A stretch of 64,000 nt of DNA from Alistipes dispar (GTDB lineage Bacteria; Bacteroidota; Bacteroidia; Bacteroidales; Rikenellaceae), in the NCBI RefSeq assembly GCF_006542685.1, contig NZ_AP019736.1, positions 434,001-498,000 on the forward strand. The letters are read 5' to 3'. Positions 42,856 to 49,699 of the stretch are shown in pieces; positions within the stretch are counted from its first letter, which is position 1, and each line of letters begins with the position of its first letter. Under the pieces are notes generated by a model, which saw only the letters and a list, made by a program, of their open reading frames with translations, searched no databases and was not told where the DNA came from. The position numbers and the translations under genes were made by a program.

Positions 42856-42863
42856 CAAAGGTA
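42856..42863 (-). promoter_or_regulatory. -7 element of the integrase gene
   Basis: CAAAGGTA on plus, TACCTTTG on the coding strand, 33 bp upstream of ATG 42823. Confidence 0.6.
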
Positions 42864-42881
42864 GAAAGAATAATCCAAGAT

Positions 42882-42903
42882 AAGGAACAAATAAGGAACA
42901 AAA
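42882..42903 (+). repeat. tandem arm-type repeat, right end
   Basis: Two AAGGAACAAA-type units, same orientation and near-identical to 33735-33756; lies upstream of the integrase and about 135 bp from the candidate right att core. Confidence 0.55.
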
Positions 42904-43038
42904 ATGTACCGAAAAAGAGCCAAGCAACAATAAACAAGTAAAACAAGAGAAGATACAGATACAGCATAATTACTTATTATACAGTATATTTATTTTCACT
43001 TGATTGGTTTTTGTTTTCTCTTTCAATCTATGCTATAT

Positions 43039-43046
43039 AAATCTGG
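43039..43046. other. candidate attR core
   Basis: AAATCTGG, same as at 33660-33667; high-GC host sequence begins shortly after. Confidence 0.45.
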
Positions 43047-43251
43047 AAAATTTTTTGACAAGCGGTCAGGCACATATTCCTGCTGTTGCGGCCCCGCGTC
43101 GTGACGGGCACGGGATTTGATCCTACGCCATAACGGCGCGGGCTATATGTGCTCATTCCTTGTCGGGTTTACCAGAACCTTCCGTGAAGCGAGCGGCAAT
43201 AGTCCGCGTCCGTCGTTTCAGCGCGCCGGCGCGGTCCCGAACCCGACTGCC

Positions 43252-43494
43252 ATGAAACACGAAACCTCCCCTGAAAAACGCCTCGCGGAGTGGGAACGCC
43301 TCGCGGAGATCATCCGCCGCTCGGGGCTTTCGATCAATGCCTTCGCCCTCCGCATCGGCCTGCCGCGCGGCGAGAATCTCTACCGCATCCGCCGCGGCGC
43401 GAACGGTATCAGCCGCGACCTGGCCGAACGCATCCACGCCCGCTATCCGCAATACAGCATCCGCTGGCTTCTCTCGGGCGACGAGCAGGAGTGA
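43252..43494 (+). CDS. small HTH-like DNA-binding protein
   Basis: 80-aa basic protein with an XRE-like helix-turn-helix region: RRSGLSINAFALRIGLPRGENLYRIRRG, then GISRDLAERIHARYPQYSIRWLLSGDE, a typical ending for phage-repressor-like HTH proteins (WLLxGxE). GC is high, so it belongs to the host side. ATG at 43252 is preferred over upstream starts that give unstructured Arg/Ser-rich sequence. It is just outside the island's right border and could be remnant prophage regulation, like the S24 gene 3.5 kb away. Confidence 0.75.
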   Translation: MKHETSPEKRLAEWERLAEIIRRSGLSINAFALRIGLPRGENLYRIRRGANGISRDLAERIHARYPQYSIRWLLSGDEQE

Positions 43495-43536
43495 CGCCCC
43501 GGAAAAGCCGCCGCCGGGCCTCCCGGAACAACGGAT

Positions 43537-43568
43537 CACCCCCGCCGGAAAGGGTTCCGACGGGGGTG
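43537..43568. terminator. bidirectional terminator between HTH gene and nitronate monooxygenase gene
   Basis: Stem CACCCCCG/CGGGGGTG extended by CGGAA/TTCCG with one internal mismatch and a 4-nt loop; similar in sequence to the hairpins at 15972 and 61107. Confidence 0.8.
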
Positions 43569-43651
43569 GAATCGCAGTGTCCGGCCGCAGCGACGCGGTC
43601 CGGACCGAAGCCGGACGCCCCGCAAACGGGCGGGACGCCGCTGCCGGGCGG

Positions 43652-44767
43652 TCACTTCGCGCCGAACAGCCGGTCGCGCAGCGAAAAGTTCGCCCGCCGG
43701 GCCGCGAAGGCGTCGTATTCGGCACGCAGCGAAGCCATCAGATCGCGCACGGACTGAATCTTCTCGGCCCGCCAGGCATTCGCACCGCAGAAGGCGTAGC
43801 CGTTCTGCAAGCGACCCTTGAAGGCGTTGTAGAGGGCCAGCATGATACAATAGGGACTATGCGTCACGTCGCACGTCCTGATGCAGTCGAACGGACAGGA
43901 CTTCGGACGCTTGAGCCCCTCCTTCACCCGGTCGAGGAAGCGGTTGTGAATGGCCCGGCCCGGCATCCCGACGGGGCTCTGGATGATCTCGATGTCCTCC
44001 CGGCGCGCCTCGATATAGCTCTGCTTGAAGGCCGGGTCGGCGTCGCACTCCTCCGTGGTGACGAAGCGCGTGCCCATCTGCACGCCCTCGGCCCCCAGCT
44101 CCATGATCCGGTAGATGTCCTCGCCCGTATAGATGCCGCCGCCGGCGATCACCGGAATATGGCAGTCGTGGGCGGCCTCGAAGGAGCGCACCTCGGCGAC
44201 GATCTCCGGCACGAGCGTCTCGAGGGCGTAGTGCTCGTCGTTCAGCTGCTCGGGCTTGTAACCCAGGTGGCCGCCCGCCTTGGGCCCCTCGACCACGATG
44301 GCGTCGGGAACGTACTTGTACTCCGAGAACCATTTCCGGCACAGGAGCTTCGCCGCACGGGCCGACGAGACGATCGGCGCGAGCTTGGTCTTCGCCCCTT
44401 CGGTGAGGAACGACGGCAGGTTGAGCGGCAGTCCGGCGCCCGAGAAGATGATGTCGGCCCGCTCGGCGACGGCCGTGCGGACCATGTCCGCGAAGTTCGA
44501 CATGGCGACCATGACGTTCACGCCGACGATGCCGCGCGTAGCCTCGCGGGCCTTGCGCAGCTCCTGCTTCAGTCCCCAGACCGAAGCCTCGCGGTAATCC
44601 TTCGAATAGTCGTTGTAAATCACCCCCAGCCCGGCCGACGAGATGACGCCGATGCCGCCCTGGTCGGCCACGGCGGACGCCAGTCCCGAGAGGGATATGC
44701 CTACGCCCATACCGCCTTGCACGATGGGCACGGAAGCGCATAAGTTTCCGATTTTAAGTGCTTTCAT
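43652..44767 (-). CDS. nitronate monooxygenase / FabK-like FMN enzyme
   Basis: 371-aa TIM-barrel flavoprotein of the nitronate monooxygenase / 2-nitropropane dioxygenase family. Visible features are VPIVQGGMGVGIS near the N-terminus (FMN site), VGVNVMVAMSNF, EGPKAGGHLGY (active-site His with phosphate-binding Gly), PVIAGGGIYTGEDI, GAEGVQMGTRF, and a C-terminal Cys-rich region (SCPFDCIRTC) not found in all members. The oxidised substrate is unknown; members act on nitroalkanes, while relatives (FabK) are enoyl reductases. Start at 44767 fits the family opening, with a TACCTTTG -7 about 36 bp upstream. Confidence 0.9.
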   Translation of the reverse strand: MKALKIGNLCASVPIVQGGMGVGISLSGLASAVADQGGIGVISSAGLGVIYNDYSKDYREASVWGLKQELRKAREATRGIVGVNVMVAMSNFADMVRTAVAERADIIFSGAGLPLNLPSFLTEGAKTKLAPIVSSARAAKLLCRKWFSEYKYVPDAIVVEGPKAGGHLGYKPEQLNDEHYALETLVPEIVAEVRSFEAAHDCHIPVIAGGGIYTGEDIYRIMELGAEGVQMGTRFVTTEECDADPAFKQSYIEARREDIEIIQSPVGMPGRAIHNRFLDRVKEGLKRPKSCPFDCIRTCDVTHSPYCIMLALYNAFKGRLQNGYAFCGANAWRAEKIQSVRDLMASLRAEYDAFAARRANFSLRDRLFGAK

Positions 44768-44802
44768 TTACAGTTCGGATTAAAAAACCATTACTAACCG
44801 CT

Positions 44803-44810
44803 CAAAGGTA
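44803..44810 (-). promoter_or_regulatory. -7 element of the nitronate monooxygenase gene
   Basis: CAAAGGTA on plus equals TACCTTTG on the coding strand. Confidence 0.6.
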
Positions 44811-44907
44811 GGGAAAATCGGATGAAAACCGCCGACATTCCGAACAATTTAACGTAAAGGTCACATACGCACCGTGTCCCCTCCGCGACTCCCGGTAGTT
44901 TCCGCGT

Positions 44908-46524
44908 TCAGACGAACCGGATGCCCCGCAGCCGTCCGCCGCGCCGGCCCGCCGTTTCGCGCTCGACGATGCCCGTTACGACGTCGGCCGCATCGTGCCA
45001 GCGGTTGGTGCGGAACAGACGGCGGTAGGTCGTCAGATGCGCATACAGCTCGGGCCACTCCCGCGCCCATCCCCGCGGAAAGCGCACGAGGTGCAGCACG
45101 GTGGCCGAGTTGGAGAGGATGCGCGCCTCCTTGTTGCCGCTCTGGTGGAACCACTCGACCCGCACGCCGGGAGCGCGCGCCTGCACGGCGCGGGCGAACC
45201 CGCGGCCGCCGTTGTTGCTCTCGACGGCGGCCTGCCGCGTCGCGGAGCGCACGAGCATCCCGGCCACCAGCGGCTCGGTCACCTCCATCGGCTCGCGCGA
45301 ATAGACCGCATCGGTGATGTAGATGACCCCGTCGGTATCGACCGCATACGAAAGCGAGCAGAGATAGTCGTCGCCCGTATCGGCCGTGTCGGTGTAGTTG
45401 GCCCGGCGGACGATCTCGCGCGGCAGGGCGTCGTACTCGGCGAAGTGCGGTCCGTAGAGCAGTCCTTCGCGCGAAGAGGGTCGCCCCTGGTAGAGAGCCT
45501 CGAACTGCAACGGATCGAGCCGCCGCTTGGAGTGCAGCAGCACGGCGCCGTGCTGCTCCTCCCACAACGCCTCGCCCGGTGCGCGGGGGTCGATTTCGGT
45601 GGGCGGCGAGGTCTTCAGCGCCTCGAAGTTCAGGTGCAGCCAGCCGCCGGGCGGAAGCGTGTCGAGCTGCCGCCACTCGCGCAGCTCCTCGACCGGTTCA
45701 CGGGCCAGCAGTTCGCCGATGAGGTCCTCCTCGTGCCAGCGCGTGAAAACGACCAGTTCGCGCGAGGCGTTGTGCATCCGTGTGCGGACCACCGACGTAT
45801 ACCACTCCCAGCAGTTCGAACGCACGAGCGGCGAATTGGCCTCCAGCGCATCCTTATACAAATCGTCCAGGATGAAGCAGTCCACGCGGTTGCCCGTGAG
45901 CGAGCCCTCGCGGCCGACCGACAGCAGTCCGCCCCGCCGCCCCACGACCTCCACCTCGTCGGCCGTGCGGATATAGCCCGGCGGCCGGGCGCCGCGCTTG
46001 ATCGTCGTAGCGGGGAAAAAGGCAGCGTATTCGCGCGACTCGAGAATCCGCTGCACGCGGCGGTTGAACTTCGAGGCCAGCGCCCCGGAGTAGGAGGCGA
46101 TCGCCACGCGGCAGTCGGGATCCAGCCCCAGCACATAGGCCGGAAGGAGCGTCGTGGCACCGACGCTCTTGCCGTGCTGGGGCGGCATGGTGACGATCAG
46201 CCGCCGGACGCGCCCCGCGGCGAAGGCCTCCAGCACCCGGTAGTAGGCACGGTGGAAAGGCTTCAGGTCGAGGAAGGGATAGACCCCGAGGGCGAAATCG
46301 GCGAACGCCGGAGGCGTCGCGGCATCCGCATCGGACAGCACCGGTCCTCCGGGAAACGACTCTTCCGGCGAAAGTGACGAAGAGGCGGAAAGGCCGGGGC
46401 CGGCGGAGCGGGCGGCCGCGGAAGAGCCCGCCGCACCGGAGGAAGGACAGCCGGAGACCGCTCCGGATACGAAAGCCTCTGCGGAATCTCCTTCCGCAGA
46501 GGCCGGAACAGACATTGTGACCAT
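44908..46524 (-). CDS. phage terminase large subunit (TerL)-like protein
   Basis: 538-aa DNA-packaging motor-type protein. Residues 1-80 are Ser/Ala/Gly-rich and probably disordered. The ATPase domain has Walker A in VTMPPQHGKSVGATTLL and a Walker B-like DCFILDDLYKDA; a nuclease domain follows with YAVDTDGVIYITDAVYSRE, AAVESNNGGRGF and a C-terminal WHDAADVVTGI. All these features suggest an intact enzyme. No portal, capsid, tail or small-terminase gene is visible, which is odd for a prophage. It lies in an apparent unit with the small gene 46645-46932 (same strand), facing an S24 repressor. It could be a prophage relic, a domesticated gene, or part of a satellite. Confidence 0.9.
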   Translation of the reverse strand: MVTMSVPASAEGDSAEAFVSGAVSGCPSSGAAGSSAAARSAGPGLSASSSLSPEESFPGGPVLSDADAATPPAFADFALGVYPFLDLKPFHRAYYRVLEAFAAGRVRRLIVTMPPQHGKSVGATTLLPAYVLGLDPDCRVAIASYSGALASKFNRRVQRILESREYAAFFPATTIKRGARPPGYIRTADEVEVVGRRGGLLSVGREGSLTGNRVDCFILDDLYKDALEANSPLVRSNCWEWYTSVVRTRMHNASRELVVFTRWHEEDLIGELLAREPVEELREWRQLDTLPPGGWLHLNFEALKTSPPTEIDPRAPGEALWEEQHGAVLLHSKRRLDPLQFEALYQGRPSSREGLLYGPHFAEYDALPREIVRRANYTDTADTGDDYLCSLSYAVDTDGVIYITDAVYSREPMEVTEPLVAGMLVRSATRQAAVESNNGGRGFARAVQARAPGVRVEWFHQSGNKEARILSNSATVLHLVRFPRGWAREWPELYAHLTTYRRLFRTNRWHDAADVVTGIVERETAGRRGGRLRGIRFV

Positions 46525-46644
46525 TCGATGAAAACTGTTTTCAAAAACCCCTTGCGCGGCGCCGCGACAGGCAGGTTTTTCGGATAAGTGCGCTGCGGCG
46601 GGCGGCGCCGCGCCCGGGAAGCGAGGAGCCGCAGCACGAAGGCG

Positions 46645-46932
46645 TCAGAGGTACGCCTTCATTTCGGAAAACGAGAAGTCGTTGGCGACCTCCCCCTCGC
46701 CGTCCGCGGTGTGGAACTCCCACCAGACGGGCACAAGGTCCGCGACGGCATCGACGTCGCCTTCGGGCAGCGACTCGCGCCGCCGGCAGACGATGACCGA
46801 GGCCGTCAGGCGGCACTCCATGCCGCCGAACGCGAAACGGACCGATCCCGAAAAGTAGCCGCCGCCGTCGAGGGCGTCCGCCAGACGGACCGCCGTTTCC
46901 CGGTAAAGTTCAGGTGAAACCGAATAGCTCAT
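46645..46932 (-). CDS. small protein upstream of the terminase gene
   Basis: Predicted 95-aa protein with acidic C-terminal half (VPVWWEFHTADGEGEVANDF). I recognise no family. ATG at 46932 is preferred to a TTG at 46956. Gap of 120 bp to the terminase gene, and a -7 element (TATCTTTG, minus) about 65 bp upstream. Position in front of TerL and opposite an S24 regulator suggests a phage-derived operon. Confidence 0.6.
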   Translation of the reverse strand: MSYSVSPELYRETAVRLADALDGGGYFSGSVRFAFGGMECRLTASVIVCRRRESLPEGDVDAVADLVPVWWEFHTADGEGEVANDFSFSEMKAYL

Positions 46933-46984
46933 TGATACAGAATCGTTTTTTTGCAAAAAAGTTTGCAGACAGAAACAAATTGTT

Positions 46985-47040
46985 TAACTTTGCAGGACAA
47001 AGATATATTCAAAATTTGAACATTCGAACCGAAAATTCAA
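46985..47040. promoter_or_regulatory. divergent promoter/operator between the S24 gene and the terminase unit
   Basis: TAACTTTG (46985-46992) is a plus-strand -7 for the S24 gene; CAAAGATA (46998-47005) is a minus-strand TATCTTTG for the small protein/terminase unit. The palindromic TTCAAA-A-TTTGAA (47008-47020) and a spaced TTGAA...TTCAA (47016-47040) overlap or adjoin these elements, fitting binding sites for the S24 repressor. Confidence 0.6.
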
Positions 47041-47072
47041 ATTTTTGATATAAAATTTTCCGATAGAATACC

Positions 47073-47744
47073 ATGAACGAACGGGTAAAACTGATACGCA
47101 AGCAGCTCGGAATGACGCAAGAGCAACTCGCACAGCGACTTGGAATAGGCAAAGCCGCCCTCTCGATGATCGAGACCGGCAAGGCGGGGCTCTCGGCGAG
47201 GAACCGGAACATCCTGGTTCAGGAATTGAACGTAAACCCCGAATGGATCGAAACCGGCAGAGGCAGCATGTTCAACGCCGAGCCGGACCTGACGGCCTAC
47301 ATGCACCGCACGGACAACTCGCTGCCGCTCCAGAGCGTGCCTCTCTACTCGATCGAGGGCACGGCGGGGCTGGTTCCCCTGTTCGCCGACCAGACGCAGG
47401 CCAAACCCGTCAATTTCATCCACATCCCCAACCTCCCGAAATGCGACGGAGCGCTCTACGTGCGCGGGGATTCCATGTATCCGCTGCTCAAGAGCGGCGA
47501 CATCGTGCTCTACAAGCAGCTCAACGACATCGACGACATCTTCTGGGGCGACATGTACCTGCTCTCGATCGACATCGACGGCGAAGAGTACGTCACCGTG
47601 AAGTATATCCAGAAATCCGAGCGCGAGGGGTGGGTGAAACTCGTGAGCCAGAATCCGCACCATGCCGACAAGGAGATCGCCATGAGCCGCATCCGGGCCA
47701 TCGCGCTGGTCAAGGCCAGTATCCGGATGAACTCGATCCGATGA
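47073..47744 (+). CDS. XRE-S24 peptidase (LexA/CI-like) regulator
   Basis: 223-aa phage-repressor-like protein. Residues 1-55 form an XRE helix-turn-helix (LGMTQEQLAQRLGIGKAALSMIETG). Residues about 90-215 are an S24 peptidase domain with Ser134 in GDSMYP and Lys177 in VTVKYI, the LexA-type catalytic pair; an Ala98-Gly99 in EGTAGLV could be the self-cleavage site. Such proteins repress phage or SOS-type genes until RecA-stimulated cleavage. It faces the small protein/terminase unit across an operator-rich region, so that unit is the likely target. ATG at 47073 is the first codon of the HTH segment. Confidence 0.92.
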   Translation: MNERVKLIRKQLGMTQEQLAQRLGIGKAALSMIETGKAGLSARNRNILVQELNVNPEWIETGRGSMFNAEPDLTAYMHRTDNSLPLQSVPLYSIEGTAGLVPLFADQTQAKPVNFIHIPNLPKCDGALYVRGDSMYPLLKSGDIVLYKQLNDIDDIFWGDMYLLSIDIDGEEYVTVKYIQKSEREGWVKLVSQNPHHADKEIAMSRIRAIALVKASIRMNSIR

Positions 47745-47840
47745 CAGGGGACGTTCCGATAGAACGGAGCCGGAGCGCCCGCAATTTTTATTTTATCGGA
47801 TGAAAACCCGTCCCGCACGAGGCGGAACGGAAATAATCGC

Positions 47841-47848
47841 TATATTTG
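47841..47848 (+). promoter_or_regulatory. -7 element of the PUL sigma-factor gene
   Basis: TATATTTG, 33 bp upstream of the sigma-factor ATG. Confidence 0.65.
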
Positions 47849-47881
47849 TTCCGATCTTGGCGTCATGGGGAGGGGAAAGCA

Positions 47882-48475
47882 ATGCAACTATCCGACAAAT
47901 ACGGTCCGACGGACGACTTCGGGCGTTTTTTCGACGAATACCGTCCGCGGCTGATCGCATTCGCCCGCGGATATGTCCGGGACCGGCTCGTTGCCGAAGA
48001 CCTCGCCACCGACTCCTTCCTCTATTTCTGGGAGAACCGCTCCCGCATCGACACGGGCGGAAATCCGGCCGCCTACGTCCTCAAGACGCTCCGCCACAAA
48101 TGCCTCAACCACCTGCGGGCGCAAGCCGTGCGGCTGCGGGCCCACGGCGAGATGGAGGAGTTGCAACAACGCGTGCTGCGCGAAAGCATCCGCTCGCTGG
48201 AGATGTGCGATCCCGAACGGCTGTTCGAGGGCGAGGTCGAACGGATCGTCCGCGACTGCCTGGACGAAATGCCCGAACTGACCCGCAGCGTCTTCACCGA
48301 ACAGCGGCTCCGGGGACGCTCCTACCGCGAGGTCGCCGCACAGTACGGCATCAGCGAACGGCGCGTCGAGACCGAGCTGGGCAAAGCCCTCGGAAAACTG
48401 CGCCTCGCCCTGCGCGACTACCTGCCCGCCGCGCTCGCGGCGGCCGTGCTGGAACGCCTCACGCGGCAATTCTGA
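47882..48475 (+). CDS. RNA polymerase ECF sigma factor of the PUL
   Basis: 197-aa extracytoplasmic-function sigma factor. Region 2 includes VRDRLVAEDLATDSFLYFWENRS, and region 4 includes YREVAAQYGISERRVETELGKALGKLR, the recognition helix. Both are complete. Together with the FecR-like gene 95 bp downstream and the SusC with an N-terminal STN signalling domain, this forms the Bacteroidota trans-envelope circuit in which glycan bound to SusC frees the sigma factor. It is therefore the likely regulator of the operon at 49700-57029 and perhaps the following enzymes. Confidence 0.95.
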   Translation: MQLSDKYGPTDDFGRFFDEYRPRLIAFARGYVRDRLVAEDLATDSFLYFWENRSRIDTGGNPAAYVLKTLRHKCLNHLRAQAVRLRAHGEMEELQQRVLRESIRSLEMCDPERLFEGEVERIVRDCLDEMPELTRSVFTEQRLRGRSYREVAAQYGISERRVETELGKALGKLRLALRDYLPAALAAAVLERLTRQF

Positions 48476-48570
48476 AAATATTTTCCCGAAAAACGTGTCC
48501 TTTCGCGGGAAACCGCCCTGCTGAAGTGCTTTTATAATGAACGCCCCGAAAAGCGGGCGGAAGGAAAAGC

Positions 48571-49512
48571 ATGGAAAAAGAGATTCTGTACCGTTTTTTC
48601 AGAGGAGAGACCGGCCCCGACGAGGAGCGCCGGCTCATGGAATGGCTCGATGCGGACGAGGAGAACCGCCGCACGTTCGACCGCGAACGCGCCGTGTTCG
48701 ACGCCCTGCTGCTCTTCGCCCCCGTTCCCGGAGCCGCGCAACGCAACCCCGGAATGCGTCTGCGCCGCATGGCGGGCGCCGCGGCACGCATCGCGGCCGT
48801 CGTCGCCCTGGCGGTCGGCGTCGGCTGGGGGTTCGTCGCCCACCGCGAACGCGGCTGGGAGCAACTGACCAACCGTGTGGTAGTCCCCGCCGGACAGCGC
48901 ATCAACCTGACCCTGCAGGACGGAACCTCCGTATGGCTCAACTCCGGCGCCGAAATCGAATACCCGGCCCTCTTCGCCGGCGACACGCGGCAGGTAAGAC
49001 TCAAAGGCACGGCGCTGTTCGACGTCAGCCACGACGCCGGACACCCCTTCGTCGTGGAGACCTACGCCTGCCGGGTGGAGGTGCTCGGCACGCGCTTCAA
49101 CGTCAATGCAGACGAACAGCACGGCATCTTCTCGACGGCCCTGCTGCGGGGCAGCGTGCGTGTCACGCCGCACGACGCCCCGCAGCGGCAGGTCACGCTC
49201 AGACCCAACGAAAAGGTATCGCTGCACGACGGACGGCTGACGCTCGGACGGGCCGACGATCCGAACGAATACCTCTGGACCGAGGGGCTGATCTCGGTCA
49301 GCGGCTGCTCGTTCGAGGAGCTCCTGCACCGTCTCGAACACTGCTACGGGGTGCGGTTCGACGTGCGGCTGAAAGAGATGCCGCAATTCGAGGCCGTCGG
49401 CAAAATCCGCATCTCGGACGGCATCGAGCACGCCCTCGACATCCTCCAGCGCAACTGCGACTTCGAATACGCCTACGACTCGCAAACCAACGAAATAACC
49501 ATCTACCGATAA
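48571..49512 (+). CDS. FecR-family anti-sigma factor
   Basis: 313-aa transmembrane anti-sigma protein. A cytoplasmic N-terminal part (about 1-65) is followed by one transmembrane helix (about residues 70-90, RIAAVVALAVGVGWGFVAH), then the FecR domain (PAGQRINLTLQDGTSVWLNSG and RGSVRVTPHD), and a C-terminal DUF4974/STN-like domain (SVSGCSFEELLHRLEHCYGV). Couples glycan sensing at SusC with ECF sigma release. Start at 48571 fits the typical MEKEILYRF opening. Neighbours are the sigma factor and SusC. Confidence 0.95.
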   Translation: MEKEILYRFFRGETGPDEERRLMEWLDADEENRRTFDRERAVFDALLLFAPVPGAAQRNPGMRLRRMAGAAARIAAVVALAVGVGWGFVAHRERGWEQLTNRVVVPAGQRINLTLQDGTSVWLNSGAEIEYPALFAGDTRQVRLKGTALFDVSHDAGHPFVVETYACRVEVLGTRFNVNADEQHGIFSTALLRGSVRVTPHDAPQRQVTLRPNEKVSLHDGRLTLGRADDPNEYLWTEGLISVSGCSFEELLHRLEHCYGVRFDVRLKEMPQFEAVGKIRISDGIEHALDILQRNCDFEYAYDSQTNEITIYR

Positions 49513-49699
49513 AATAGCACGAACCTTAAAACCTGCCTGCCTATGAGATAACACGAGCCTTTCTGAGGCCGTCGTCGCCGATCGCGGAAGCCATCGGAAA
49601 AAATGCCCGAAGTCGTTGGCGCGACCCCGGGCGGCAAGGATAACGGCCATTCGCATCTGACGGAACAACCCAAATTATTATCCTTTAACTGACAAAGAT

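Larger units (their letters stand above)
33660..43046. mobile_element. AT-rich integrative island carrying a restriction / PIN-GNAT / ASCH / Fic operon
   Basis: Bounded by an abrupt drop in GC on both sides. A tyrosine integrase sits at the right end pointing inward. The 8-bp sequence AAATCTGG occurs at 33660-33667 and 43039-43046, at the two compositional borders, and is the candidate att core; the match extends partially (next base differs, then AAAT). Tandem AAGGAACAAA-type repeats are found inside both ends (33735-33756 and 42882-42903), as expected for integrase arm sites. No conjugation or replication genes are present, so it is a small, non-self-transmissible island of about 9.4 kb. 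The exact borders are inference. Confidence 0.75.

Noticed and set aside
43080..43170. possible tRNA remnant at the island's right border
   Set aside because: Some GC stems are present but no T-loop or anticodon arm could be formed convincingly.
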